Shown piece after piece: positions 44,807 to 56,284 of a stretch of DNA of 64,000 bases (its first letter is position 1; each line of letters starts with the position of its first letter). The position numbers and the translations under genes are program-made. Under the pieces are notes generated by a model, which did not search any database, was not told the DNA's origin, and saw only the letters and a list, made by a program, of their open reading frames with translations. Source of the DNA: Beijerinckiaceae bacterium RH AL1 (GTDB taxonomy: Bacteria; Pseudomonadota; Alphaproteobacteria; Rhizobiales; Beijerinckiaceae); assembly GCA_901457705.2 (NCBI GenBank), contig LR590083.2:1-64000 (forward strand). The letters are read 5' to 3'.

Positions 44807-45220
44807 TCACATCGGCGGCATCTTGTCGAAGGTCGGGAGCCCTTCCGGGATCTGGTGGAAGGCCTGCTTGTCGCTCGCGAAGATCGCGAGATGCGGGCCC
44901 TCGAACGCAGCCGGGTCGTCGAGCGTGCCGACCTTGATGAAGATCACCTCGGGCATCGGCTCGGCCTTGGTGACGAGCTGCACGCCGCAGGTTGGGCAGA
45001 ACTCGCGCTCTGCCTTGAAGACCGGGGCATCGTCGCGCGCGAACGCGCTCGGCTTGCCCTTCGTGTAGCTGAAGCCCGCCGCTGGCATCGCAATGAAGAT
45101 GTTGGGCCCGCCACCGGCGAAATGCTGGCACTGGCGGCAGTGACACTGCCCCTTCATCGCCGGCTCGCCTTCGGCGACGTAGCGCACCGCCCCGCAGAAG
45201 CATCCGCCTTCCAGCTTCAT
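44807..45220 (-). CDS. GFA-family (CENP-V/DUF636) zinc protein
   Basis: A 137-aa protein of the glutathione-dependent formaldehyde-activating type. Zinc ligands are visible in GGCFCGAVRY, GQCHCRQCQ and CPTCGVQLV. The family folds around two zinc sites; only some members have been linked to glutathione or formaldehyde, so I do not assign a reaction. The start MKLEGG was chosen as the canonical N-terminus; a Met 22 codons earlier gives an unlikely extension. Confidence 0.88.
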   Translation of the reverse strand: MKLEGGCFCGAVRYVAEGEPAMKGQCHCRQCQHFAGGGPNIFIAMPAAGFSYTKGKPSAFARDDAPVFKAEREFCPTCGVQLVTKAEPMPEVIFIKVGTLDDPAAFEGPHLAIFASDKQAFHQIPEGLPTFDKMPPM

Positions 45221-45319
45221 CGCTTGTCCTCCCAGCCTCGAACGGCCTAGCGCACCGCGCCGCGCTGGAAGGCCGAGGTCAAGCACGAAAGCGCTGCTTC
45301 ACGCCAAAGAGGGAGAACA

Positions 45320-46444
45320 TCAGTCTCCCGCCAGCACCATGTCGTCACGGTGGATCAGCTCGGCCCGGCCTGGGGCACCGAGCACCTGCTCGATCTCGGC
45401 CGAGCGGCGCCCGATGATGAGTGCCGCCTTCTCGGCGGAATAGTTCACGAGCCCGCGCCCGATCTCGCCGGTTTCGGTGCGGATCAGCACGCAGTCGCCG
45501 CGCTTGAACACACCGTCGATCTGCTTCACGCCCGCCGGCAGCAGCGAGCTGCCGCCCTGGATCGCCTTGGCGGCGCCGGCGTCGACGTGGAGCGTGCCGC
45601 GCGGCTCGACCTGACCCGCAATCCACTTCTTCCGCGCTGTGACGGGGTTCGAGGGCGAGAGAAACCAGGTGCAGGGGCCGCCGTCGACCAGCCGCTTGAC
45701 GGGATGTGCGATGCGGCCGTCGGCGATCAGCATCGTGGTGCCGCCCGTCGTCGCGATCTTTCCGGCCTCGATCTTGGTGCGCATGCCGCCGCGCGACAGT
45801 AGCGAGGCGGCGCCGCCGGCCATCGCCTCGATCTCGGCGGTGATGCGCGGTACCACGGGCACCAGCGTCGCAGCGGGGTTCAGCGCCGGCGGCGCCGTGT
45901 AGAGCCCGGTGATGTCGGAGAGCAGGATGAGAAGGTCCGCCGACGCCATCGTGGCGATGCGCGCGGCGAGCCGGTCGTTGTCGCCGAAGCGGATCTCGGA
46001 CGTCGCGACGCTGTCGTTCTCGTTGAGGACGGGCACGGCTCGCATCGCGAGAAGCCGCGCGATGGTCGCGCGTGCGTTGAGGTAGCGACGGCGCTCCTCG
46101 GTATCCATGAAGGTGACGAGGATCTGCCCGGCGGTGATGCCGACGGCGCCCAGCGCCTCCGCCCAGGTGCGGGCGAGGGCGATCTGCCCGACGGCGGCCG
46201 CCGCCTGGCTGTCCTCGAGCTTCAGCGCGCCGCCCGGCAGGCCGAGCACCCGGCGGCCGAGCGCGATGGCGCCGGAGGAAACGACCATCACCTCGGCGCC
46301 GCGATCCTGCAGCGCGGCGATGTCGGCCGCGAGCGCGTCGAGCCAGGCGCGCCGGACGCCTTCCGCGTCAACGAGCAGCGACGAGCCGACCTTCACGACG
46401 ATGCGATGGAAGTCGGAGATTCGGGGGAGCGCGAAGGCAGTCAT
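45320..46444 (-). CDS. proB: Glutamate 5-kinase
   Basis: ProB phosphorylates glutamate to start proline synthesis and is normally inhibited by proline. The 374-aa protein has an amino-acid kinase domain ([71 protein letters not shown]) and a C-terminal PUA domain ([20 protein letters not shown]). Length is standard. obg, its usual neighbour in this lineage, is not adjacent, nor is proA. Confidence 0.95.
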   Translation of the reverse strand: MTAFALPRISDFHRIVVKVGSSLLVDAEGVRRAWLDALAADIAALQDRGAEVMVVSSGAIALGRRVLGLPGGALKLEDSQAAAAVGQIALARTWAEALGAVGITAGQILVTFMDTEERRRYLNARATIARLLAMRAVPVLNENDSVATSEIRFGDNDRLAARIATMASADLLILLSDITGLYTAPPALNPAATLVPVVPRITAEIEAMAGGAASLLSRGGMRTKIEAGKIATTGGTTMLIADGRIAHPVKRLVDGGPCTWFLSPSNPVTARKKWIAGQVEPRGTLHVDAGAAKAIQGGSSLLPAGVKQIDGVFKRGDCVLIRTETGEIGRGLVNYSAEKAALIIGRRSAEIEQVLGAPGRAELIHRDDMVLAGD

Positions 46445-46675
46445 GCGTCTCTCTAGCGTCCGGCCGTCGCGACGCCAGCATCATTGTGCGCGCGATCGGC
46501 CCAAGCCGGCCTCACGGTTGCCGATGCTGTACCTGCGTCCAATGACACAGCAACGCTGAGTTCTTTGGCGTGCGGTGCCCGTATTTTGCGAGGGACCGAC
46601 AAATATTGTCCGACGCGAGAACTATCGCGACGGTGTCGTGTTGGGCGGCGGTCGTTCATCGAGCGGAGAGCCTGC

Positions 46676-47167
46676 ATGGCCAAGGAAAAGAACCTTCACG
46701 ACGCCTTCTACGAGACGCTGAAGGACGTCTATTACGCCGAAAAGCAGTCGGTGAAAGCCTGCAAGAAATCGGCGAAGAGCGCTCAGGCGCCCGAGCTCAA
46801 GTCGGCGTTCGAGGAGCATGCCGAGATGAGCACGCACCAGGTCGAGCGGCTGGAGCAGGTGTTCGAGCTGATCGGCAAGGCGCCGCGTGCCAAGACCTGC
46901 GAGGCGATGTCTGGCATCGTGTCGGAGATGGAGGAAGACCTCGAGGAGTTCGGCGGCACCTCGGCGGGCGATGCCGTGCTGATCGGCTGCGCGCAGGCGG
47001 TCGAGCACTACGAGATCGCCCGCTACGGCATGCTCAAGACCTGGGCGCAGCACCTCGGGCTCAAGGATGCGGTCAAGCTGCTCGGCCAGACGCTCGAGGA
47101 AGAGAAGGCGACCGACGCCAAGCTCACCAAGGTCGCCGAGTCGCTCAACGCCGAAGCCGCCGCCTGA
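46676..47167 (+). CDS. YciE/YciF-type ferritin-like protein (DUF892)
   Basis: A 163-aa four-helix bundle protein, beginning MAKEKNLHDAFYETLKDVYY, with AEKQSVKACKKS and the metal-ligand helices containing AFEEHAEMSTHQVERL and CAQAVEHYEIARYG. The E/H pairs fit a di-iron ferritin-like site. Relatives are stress-induced; the oxidase activity is not proven here. A good site (GAGCGGAGAG) precedes the chosen ATG at 46676; the open frame further upstream is not coding-like. Confidence 0.88.
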   Translation: MAKEKNLHDAFYETLKDVYYAEKQSVKACKKSAKSAQAPELKSAFEEHAEMSTHQVERLEQVFELIGKAPRAKTCEAMSGIVSEMEEDLEEFGGTSAGDAVLIGCAQAVEHYEIARYGMLKTWAQHLGLKDAVKLLGQTLEEEKATDAKLTKVAESLNAEAAA

Positions 47168-47213
47168 GGCTCACGAATAGCGGGAGGCGGTGCGCCGCCT
47201 TCCGCGCCTACGG

Positions 47214-47759
47214 TCACGCGCCCTTGGGGCGGAAGGCGATGATCTCGCTCGGGTTTGTCTCGAGTCGCGCCGCGCCCATCACGTCGAGGCAGTAGGGGAT
47301 CGCCGGAAAGACCGCGTCGAGACAGGTGACGATCGAGCCGGGCTTGCCGGGCAGATTGACGATCAGGCAGGCGCCGCGCTGCGCCGCGATCTGCCGCGAC
47401 AGGATCGCGGTCGGCACCTCGCGCAGGCTCACCTGCCGCATCAGCTCGCCGAAGCCGGAGTAGACGCGCGGCGCGGCGGCAAGTGTCGCCTCGGGCGTGA
47501 GGTCGCGCGCCGATGGGCCGGTGCCCCCCGTCGTCAGCACGAGGTCGCAACCCTCGTCGTCGACCAGCGCGATCAGCGTGTCGCGCACGCTCTCGAACCC
47601 ATCCGGCACGATCCTGCGCAGCACCGTGAACTCGCTGGTCAGCGTGCGGCGGAGATACGCCTCGATCGCCGGGCCGCTTTCGTCTTTATAAACCCCAGCG
47701 CTGGCGCGGTCGGACGCCGTGACGACGCCTATGCGAGCGGCCCGTGGCGCGTCGTTCAC
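47214..47759 (-). CDS. mogA: Molybdopterin adenylyltransferase-type MogA/MoaB protein
   Basis: A 181-aa MoCF-biosynthesis-domain protein that activates molybdopterin by adenylation before molybdate insertion. The GTG start overlaps the preceding stop (GTGA). Motifs are IGVVTASDRASAGVYKDESG, DLVLTTGGTGPSARDLTPEA and LIVNLPGKPGSIVTCLDAVF. It belongs to the MogA-like branch, but MoaB is close. No other molybdenum cofactor genes are near. It follows the tandem DUF1330 gene directly. Confidence 0.88.
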   Translation of the reverse strand: MNDAPRAARIGVVTASDRASAGVYKDESGPAIEAYLRRTLTSEFTVLRRIVPDGFESVRDTLIALVDDEGCDLVLTTGGTGPSARDLTPEATLAAAPRVYSGFGELMRQVSLREVPTAILSRQIAAQRGACLIVNLPGKPGSIVTCLDAVFPAIPYCLDVMGAARLETNPSEIIAFRPKGA

Positions 47760-48364
47760 GCGACACCCTCGACGATGACGATGTCGCCGACCGAGACGGG
47801 CAGCCGGTGCTCGCGCGCCTTCTGATAGGTGTCGGAGTTGTAGCAGTCGAGCGCGTGCTGCACGCTGGGGAACTCGATCACGACGTTGCGCTCGCGCGCC
47901 TGGCCTTCCATCGCCTGATGCGGGCCGCCGCGTACCAGGAAGAGCGCCTCGTGCTCCGCGAAGGCCGAAGCGCCCGCTTCGAGATATTTTTTGTACTCGG
48001 TCATGTCGCGCACGTCGTAGCGGGCGATCCAGTAGCCCTTGCCGCCCGACTGGGCCGGTCGCGCCTTCACCGCGCCCTCGACGATGACGACCTCGCCTTC
48101 GGCGACCGGCACGCGGTGCTGGCGCGCGGCCTGGTAGGTCTCGGACTGGTAGCAGGCATAGGCGTCCGCGAGCGTCGGGAACTCGATGACGACGTTGCGC
48201 GTGCGCATCTCGCCTTCCATCAGCTGTGCCTTGCCGCCGCGCACGAGGAAGCGAGCGCCGGCCTCGGCATAGGCCGGCCCCGCCGCCTCGGCGTACTTCT
48301 TGTAGGCGGCCGGCGCGTTCTCGGGGTCGGTCATGTCGAAGCGGGCGATGAGGTAGCCGTTCAT
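47756..48364 (-). CDS. Tandem DUF1330 protein
   Basis: A 202-aa protein made of two DUF1330 (dimeric alpha-beta barrel) domains in tandem. Repeat 1 has GYLIARFDMTDPENAPAAYK, FLVRGGKAQLMEGEMRTRNV and ETYQAARQHRVPVAEG; repeat 2 has GYWIARYDVRDMTEYKKYL, FLVRGGPHQAMEGQARERNV and DTYQKAREHRLPVSVG. Most DUF1330 proteins are single-domain dimers, so the fusion makes an internal pseudo-dimer. Function is unknown. It is coupled to mogA by overlapping stop and start. Confidence 0.9.
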   Translation of the reverse strand: MNGYLIARFDMTDPENAPAAYKKYAEAAGPAYAEAGARFLVRGGKAQLMEGEMRTRNVVIEFPTLADAYACYQSETYQAARQHRVPVAEGEVVIVEGAVKARPAQSGGKGYWIARYDVRDMTEYKKYLEAGASAFAEHEALFLVRGGPHQAMEGQARERNVVIEFPSVQHALDCYNSDTYQKAREHRLPVSVGDIVIVEGVA

Positions 48365-48472
48365 GGAAGCGATCATCCGGTGGGGCCGCGCGGGCGCGAG
48401 CCAGGGCGATTACGGGGCTTGGGGCCGGATGGAAAGAGGCTGCGGCGCACGAAAGTTGCGCGGGGCCGCCTC

Positions 48473-49627
48473 CTACATTTCGGCGACGAGCCGACCGAAC
48501 GCCGCAACGAGCCCCTGGTCGAGCTTGCCGCCCATCGCGACGAGCATGGCCTGCGCCTGCGCCGGGGCGATCGGCGGCTTGTAGGTCCGCCGCTCGACCA
48601 GCGCCGCATAGATGTCGCAGACGGTCACCAGCCGCACGAAATCCGGGATCTGCGACGCGCGCAGGCGATCGGGATAGCCCGACCCGTCGAGATATTCGTG
48701 ATGGTGGCGCACGACGGCGAGCACGCGGGCGTCGATGCCGCGCTGGCCGGTCAACAGGGCGTGGCCGTCGGCGGGATGGCGCCTGATGAGCGCCATCTCG
48801 TCTGCCGACAGCAGCCCCGTCTTGTGCAGGATGTGACGCGGGATCGACGCCTTGCCGATGTCGTGGACGAGGGCGGCCTGCGCCAGCATCTTCTGGCTGC
48901 CGGGCGCAATGCCGAGGCGTGACGCGAAGCCGGCGACGAGCCCGGCTACCAGGAGGCAATGCTGGTACGTGAGGTCGTCGTGGCGGCGCACGAAGTCGAG
49001 CCACTGGCGGATGCCGGTGCGCCGCATCGAGGTGACGAGCCGCTCCGCGCCCTGGTCGAGCAGCCCGAGCGGGATCTGCCGGTTCTCCTTCGCCGCCTGC
49101 ATGAGCTCGACGAGCGCGGCGCCGATCTCCGCGACGTCCGCCTCGAGAACGCTTTCCGTGCGCGCGGTCTGCGGCGCCGGGTCCACCACGACCTCCGCCA
49201 TGCGTCGTGCGGCGGCGATGATCTGGTCGTCGGAGGCGTCGCTCGGCAGGAGCGCGGTCGCGCCAAGCGCCTCGGCCTGGGTCGAGGCGTACAGGCTCGA
49301 ATCCCGCATCAGGAAGAGGACGGGAATGCGCGGGTCGGTGCGATGATGGCTCAGCGCCTCGCGCAGCTGCTCGGTGGTCTCCGGATCGAAGGAGGCGAGA
49401 CAGGCGATGGCCGAATGCTCGGGCTTGTGCTTGAGAGCGTCGTCGAGGGCGACCACCTCGCAGGCCTGGGCTGCGCCGAGCGCACGCTGCAGCCGCTGGC
49501 CTTCCCCGGCATCGTCCGTCAGCAGCAGCACCTTGGGCCCCCGTTGATATTCAACAGGCTTTGTGCCGGGATGCGAGTTAACAAAGGCCGATGCGGGAGA
49601 ACGCTGTTCAGCTCTCGTCGACCGCAT
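48473..49627 (-). CDS. HD-GYP domain protein with degenerate receiver
   Basis: A 384-aa protein: an N-terminal receiver-like domain (about 30-140, KVLLLTDDAGEGQRLQRALG) whose strand 3 reads IACLASFDPETT without a clear phosphoacceptor Asp, a helical linker, and a C-terminal HD-GYP phosphodiesterase with LVHDIGKASIPRHILHK and RHHHEYLDGSGYPDRLRA. HD-GYP enzymes break down cyclic di-GMP. The metal-binding residues look complete. Regulation by phosphorylation is doubtful because of the receiver. Confidence 0.9.
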   Translation of the reverse strand: MRSTRAEQRSPASAFVNSHPGTKPVEYQRGPKVLLLTDDAGEGQRLQRALGAAQACEVVALDDALKHKPEHSAIACLASFDPETTEQLREALSHHRTDPRIPVLFLMRDSSLYASTQAEALGATALLPSDASDDQIIAAARRMAEVVVDPAPQTARTESVLEADVAEIGAALVELMQAAKENRQIPLGLLDQGAERLVTSMRRTGIRQWLDFVRRHDDLTYQHCLLVAGLVAGFASRLGIAPGSQKMLAQAALVHDIGKASIPRHILHKTGLLSADEMALIRRHPADGHALLTGQRGIDARVLAVVRHHHEYLDGSGYPDRLRASQIPDFVRLVTVCDIYAALVERRTYKPPIAPAQAQAMLVAMGGKLDQGLVAAFGRLVAEM

Positions 49628-49731
49628 GATTAACGACGCCGGAACCGCCGGCGGAGCTTGACCAGCAGCGCGCGCTCTTGTATTGGCCCCGCTTCCCCGA
49701 ATGTCGCGGATTTATCGAAGGTCGTCACCCT

Positions 49732-50028
49732 ATGTCGCGCCGTTGCGAATTGACCGGCAAGGCCGTCCAGGCCGGCAACGTGGTCAGCCACTCCAACCGG
49801 AAGACGCGTACGCGCTTCCTGCCGAACCTCTGCAACGTGACGCTCGCGTCCGAGACGCTCGAGCGCTCCATCCGCGTGCGCGTCGCTGCGGCCTCGCTGC
49901 GCTCCGTGGAGCATCGCGGCGGCCTCGATGCGTTCCTGATCAAAGCGCGCGACGAGGAGCTGTCGCCGAACATGCGCATCATCAAGCGCGAGATCGCCAA
50001 GAAGCGCGCGGCGGCCGCCTCCGCGTAA
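49732..50028 (+). CDS. rpmB: 50S ribosomal protein L28
   Basis: The 98-aa protein has the L28 hallmark [20 protein letters not shown] and [18 protein letters not shown]. The longer C-terminal extension ending [14 protein letters not shown] is typical of alphaproteobacteria. ATG 49732 is the conserved start. A strong terminator follows. Confidence 0.97.
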   Translation: MSRRCELTGKAVQAGNVVSHSNRKTRTRFLPNLCNVTLASETLERSIRVRVAAASLRSVEHRGGLDAFLIKARDEELSPNMRIIKREIAKKRAAAASA

Positions 50029-50059
50029 GCGGCTGCGACGAGCCCGCTGAACCGACGAA

Positions 50060-50080
50060 GGCCGCGCGAGCGGCCTTTTT
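50060..50080 (+). terminator. Rho-independent terminator after rpmB
   Basis: A perfect 6-bp GC stem (GGCCGC / GCGGCC, loop GCGA) followed by five T residues, 31 bp after the rpmB stop. It also lies at the end of the convergent DUF4864 gene. Confidence 0.85.
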
Positions 50081-50511
50081 CATATCTCCTGCTCGCCCTC
50101 GATCTTCCGCAGGCTGCAGCCGGTGATGCGCCAGGCGCCGCCGGTCTGCTCGAAGGAGTAGATCGCGGTCCAGATCGTGCCGTCGGCAGCGACTACCGTC
50201 ACGGTCTGCAGCGGCCCATGCGGCGAGGCGTCGACCGCGCCGAAGGTCGTGCGCTTCGGGTGGATCAGCGCGGCGTAGTGCTGGTGCACCATCGCCAGAA
50301 ACGCGGGGCCGTTGGGAAACTTCTGGCGGATGCCGTCGGCCGCGAAGGACTCGGCCTTGTCGCCGTCCTCGTGCTCCAGCGCGTCGAGCTGCCCGGTGAT
50401 GATGTGCTGGATCGCCGCTTTCGTCGCCTCGTCGACGTCGCCATCCGCCGCCAAGGCGGGCGCCGCGAAGAGACCAAGCGCGATGGGGATCGCGAGACGA
50501 AGCCTGCGCAT
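50080..50511 (-). CDS. DUF4864 secreted protein
   Basis: A 143-aa exported protein with signal peptide MRRLRLAIPIALGLFAAPALA and a mature domain resembling DUF4864 of alphaproteobacteria: IQHIITGQLDALEHEDGDKA, FPNGPAFLAMVHQHYAALIH and WRITGCSLRKIEGEQEI. The fold suggests an NTF2-like small domain. No function is assigned. It converges on rpmB. Confidence 0.85.
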   Translation of the reverse strand: MRRLRLAIPIALGLFAAPALAADGDVDEATKAAIQHIITGQLDALEHEDGDKAESFAADGIRQKFPNGPAFLAMVHQHYAALIHPKRTTFGAVDASPHGPLQTVTVVAADGTIWTAIYSFEQTGGAWRITGCSLRKIEGEQEI

Positions 50512-50636
50512 ACGCGAACTCCCTATTCGTATGCCGCGAGTTTAGGCCGCATTTCCCTTGCGCGCGAGAGATTGTCGAGGCCGCCGTCCTTCACAGGTAT
50601 GGGTTGTATCGGCGCAGGCTCAACCGCGGAGGACGG

Positions 50637-51362
50637 ATGATCGATCGACGACACATTTTGGGCGCCGCGGGGGCTCTCGCGGTGACGCTGCAGCCCGGCG
50701 GCGTGGCGCTGGCGCAGTTGCCGGCCGGCGGCCAGCCGACCGCCGCGCCTCGTGCTGCGCTGACTGCCGCCTGGGTGAACTTCGAGTACGCCATCACGTG
50801 GGAGCGGATGAACACGCTCCAGGACGTCATGACCACGCTGGTCGATCGCAAGATCACCGACATCACGCTGATGCTCTCGTCATCGGGCGGAGATCTCGCG
50901 GCGGGGCTGAGCACCTACAATTTCCTGCGCGCCCTGGGCATCAGGCTCACGACGTACAACATCGGCAACGTCTATTCGGCCGCGATGCTGCTCTACCTTG
51001 CCGGCGAGCGGCGCGTGGTCGAGCCCAGCGGCCAATTCCTGATCCATGCGCCGTCTGCGGGCACCGTGATCGGCTCGCTCTCCGAGGCGCAGCTCGGCGA
51101 CCGCGTCGAGTCCTTGAAGCTCGACACGGACCGCCTGCGAAACCTGCTGCTCGAGCGCACGCGCATCGGCAAGGAGGCCGTGCAGGCGATGACGGAAAAG
51201 ACGACCTTCCTCGACGCGACAAAGGCGGCGCAGCTCGGGATCGCAACGGAGGTCGGCCATCTGGTGCGGCCGGCGGCGGCGCCGCTCGTCAGCATCTCCC
51301 AGTCGACCTACCACGGGCCGGCCCCGGCCGCCGCGGCAACGGCGACGCCCGCCCAGCCGTGA
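50637..51362 (+). CDS. Exported ClpP-like serine protease
   Basis: A 241-aa protein with an export signal (MIDRRHILGAAGALAVTLQP...ALAQ) followed by a ClpP/crotonase-like fold. TLMLSSSGGDLAAGLSTYN matches the oxyanion-loop region, GNVYSAAMLLYLAGERRVV carries a Ser where ClpP has its nucleophile, and SGQFLIHAPSAG provides the His. Cytosolic ClpP is made as a barrel working with ClpX/A; no partner could be present outside the cytoplasm, so a stand-alone periplasmic peptidase or inactive relative is inferred. The first Arg-Arg motif (DRRHIL) could be a Tat signal. Confidence 0.75.
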   Translation: MIDRRHILGAAGALAVTLQPGGVALAQLPAGGQPTAAPRAALTAAWVNFEYAITWERMNTLQDVMTTLVDRKITDITLMLSSSGGDLAAGLSTYNFLRALGIRLTTYNIGNVYSAAMLLYLAGERRVVEPSGQFLIHAPSAGTVIGSLSEAQLGDRVESLKLDTDRLRNLLLERTRIGKEAVQAMTEKTTFLDATKAAQLGIATEVGHLVRPAAAPLVSISQSTYHGPAPAAAATATPAQP

Positions 51363-51365
51363 CGC

Positions 51366-52292
51366 TCAGTAGGGCAGGTTGAAAACCCGCGCCGGTACCA
51401 GCTCGCCGCCTTCGATCGCGCCGACGGCTACGACGACGCCCGAGCAGGCGGCGTAGGCCTGCCCGTCCACGGGCGCATCGGCGCCGCGCAGGATCATCGC
51501 CTGGCCGCGCCGCAGCCGCGTCGCATCGGAGCGGTCGACCAGGATGCGGGTCAGCTCGCTCAGGCCCGCCTCGACCCGTCGCAAGGAGGCTGCCGCGACC
51601 TCCGGCGTCTCGAGGGCGCCGAGCGGCACGGCATCGGCTTCGTGGAAGGGGCCCACCCGCGTCCGGCGTAGCGCGGTCACGTGGCCGTGGCAGCCGAGCG
51701 CGCGGCCGAGGTCGCGAGCGATGGCGCGGACGTAGGTGCCCTTGCCGCAGCGCGTCTCGAAGACGGTGCTGTCGCCGTCCGACGACACGATCTCGAGGGC
51801 GTCGATCGTCACCTCGCGCGGTCGCAGCTCCACGGTCGCGCCGCCGCGGGCGAGGTCGTAGGCGCGCTCGCCGGCGATCTTGATCGCCGAATAGGCGGGC
51901 GGCGTCTGAAGGATGGTGCCGATGAAGCGCGGCAGCAGCGCCTCGATCTCGTCGCGTGCCGGCCGCTTGTCCGAGGTCGCGACGACTGTGCCGTCGGAAT
52001 CGTCGGTGTCGGTCTCGGCGCCCCAGGTGACGGTGAAGCGGTAGCCTTTCTCGCCGTCCTGCACAAAGGGCACGGTCTTCGTCGCCTCGCCGAACGCGAC
52101 GGGCAGGATGCCGGAGGCCAGCGGGTCGAGCGTGCCGGCGTGGCCGGCCTTCTTGCCGTTGTAGATGCGCTTCAGGCGCGACACGGCATGCGTCGACGTC
52201 ACGCCGACGGGCTTGTCGAGCACGACCCAGCCGTTGACCTCGACGCGCTTGGAGCGCGGCTGCTGGGGCTTCGGTGCAAGGGGCTCGCTCAT
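51366..52292 (-). CDS. truB: tRNA pseudouridine(55) synthase TruB
   Basis: TruB makes pseudouridine 55 in the T-arm of nearly all tRNAs. The 308-aa enzyme has [20 protein letters not shown], the catalytic-Asp motif [35 protein letters not shown] and [15 protein letters not shown]. Its start overlaps the rbfA stop by 4 bp, so it is the last gene of the rimP-nusA-infB operon here. Confidence 0.96.
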   Translation of the reverse strand: MSEPLAPKPQQPRSKRVEVNGWVVLDKPVGVTSTHAVSRLKRIYNGKKAGHAGTLDPLASGILPVAFGEATKTVPFVQDGEKGYRFTVTWGAETDTDDSDGTVVATSDKRPARDEIEALLPRFIGTILQTPPAYSAIKIAGERAYDLARGGATVELRPREVTIDALEIVSSDGDSTVFETRCGKGTYVRAIARDLGRALGCHGHVTALRRTRVGPFHEADAVPLGALETPEVAAASLRRVEAGLSELTRILVDRSDATRLRRGQAMILRGADAPVDGQAYAACSGVVVAVGAIEGGELVPARVFNLPY

Positions 52293-52708
52293 TCGCTTTT
52301 GTCGTCGCCTTCGTGCGACTCGAGATCGCGCTTCACTTCAGGCGAGTCGAGCAGCGCGTCGATCTTCGCGCCGTACTCGAAGCTGTCGTCGACCTTGAAG
52401 CGCAGGTCGGGGGCGAACTTCATCGCGACGCGATGCGCGATCTCGGTGCGCAGCGCCTTGCGGTTGCGCTCGAGCGCCTCCATCACCGGCGCGACGTCGC
52501 GGCCGCCGAGCGGCATCACGAAGGCGGTCGCGAGCTTGAGGTCGGGGCTCATGCGCACGCCGGGCACGGTGACGACGTGGCCGTCCAGCACTGGGTCGTT
52601 GAGCGCGCCGCGCGAGAGAAGGTCGGAGAGCGCGTGGCGGATCAGTTCGCCCACGCGCAGCATGCGCTGGGACGGGGCGCCGCCCTGCTGATGATGACTT
52701 CGGGACAT
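52289..52708 (-). CDS. rbfA: 30S ribosome-binding factor A
   Basis: RbfA assists late maturation of the 30S subunit. The 139-aa protein has the KH-like fold with [40 protein letters not shown] and [20 protein letters not shown], and an acidic tail. It lies between infB and truB with a 28-bp gap to infB and overlaps truB, the normal order. Confidence 0.95.
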   Translation of the reverse strand: MSRSHHQQGGAPSQRMLRVGELIRHALSDLLSRGALNDPVLDGHVVTVPGVRMSPDLKLATAFVMPLGGRDVAPVMEALERNRKALRTEIAHRVAMKFAPDLRFKVDDSFEYGAKIDALLDSPEVKRDLESHEGDDKSE

Positions 52709-52736
52709 GGCTGGACCGAACTGTTCAAGCGGACGC

Positions 52737-55469
<2,733 letters not shown>

Positions 55470-55558
55470 ATGTTCGTGTCCCAAAATCTCGTTTTATCGT
55501 CTGTCCGCGCGTCAAACGCGCCGCAAACGCAAAAGCCGGGCGTGGCCCGGCAGCCGTC

Positions 55559-56254
55559 TCACACGGGTGCCGCCATCGCGCCCCCGCTATCGTCGTCGGT
55601 CGCCGCCTGCCGATATGTCGTCAGCCGGCGGCATCGGGTCAGGAATGCTTCGCTCGCCGTGCCCGCAGCAAGCGCGGCATGTATGACATTTGTGCGCCCC
55701 AAAGCCAAATCCAATTGCTGTGACGAAAAGAGTTTGAGCGTCGCGGGGGCGCGACCCTCCAACGAGCGTCGGATCGCCTCGAGCTTGCGGACGCCGTCGG
55801 CGCCGGCATCGGTTGCGTGGAGAACCGCCGCGAGCCGGCCGGCGAGCGCCCCCTCGACCTTGGCGAACCCCGTGGTCACCGCGCCCGCCTTGTTGGCCAT
55901 GGCGAGCGACTGCAGCGCGTCGCGCTCCAGCATCGCGTCGACGTCGCCGGGAAGGGTCGCGGGCACCGCGACCTTGGCCTTGAAACCGCGGGCGAAGGCG
56001 CCCTTGCGGACCGCCGTCGCCACGACCTCCGCGCGGGCATCGACCCAGACGCCACGGCCGGGCAGCTTGGCCCGGATGTCCGGGACCACGGCGCCGTCAG
56101 GCCCGACGACGAACCGGATCATCGTCGCCGGTGGGCCCTTGCGCCGGGTCACGACGCAGGTGCGCTCGGGGCCTTTCTCCGTGCCCACGTCGATATCCAA
56201 GTCGACACCCAACTCGATATCCGCGTCCTCGGCGATGTCGGCACTCTCGGCCAT
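55559..56254 (-). CDS. ylxR: YlxR family RNA-binding protein with L7Ae-like domain
   Basis: A 231-aa protein encoded between nusA and infB. The N-terminal YlxR (DUF448) domain has ERTCVVTRRKGPPATMIRFV and the core motif DIRAKLPGRGVWVDARAEVV. The C-terminal part (about 110-190) resembles a ribosomal L7Ae/L30e-type domain with AMANKAGAVTTGFAKVEGAL. The acidic N-terminus (ESADIAEDADIELGVDLDID) is unusual. It likely binds structured RNA or nucleic acid in the transcription-translation operon; its role is not established. Confidence 0.88.
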   Translation of the reverse strand: MAESADIAEDADIELGVDLDIDVGTEKGPERTCVVTRRKGPPATMIRFVVGPDGAVVPDIRAKLPGRGVWVDARAEVVATAVRKGAFARGFKAKVAVPATLPGDVDAMLERDALQSLAMANKAGAVTTGFAKVEGALAGRLAAVLHATDAGADGVRKLEAIRRSLEGRAPATLKLFSSQQLDLALGRTNVIHAALAAGTASEAFLTRCRRLTTYRQAATDDDSGGAMAAPV

Positions 56255-56284
56255 GTGACGGAGCCTCGACCCGCACGGGCGACC

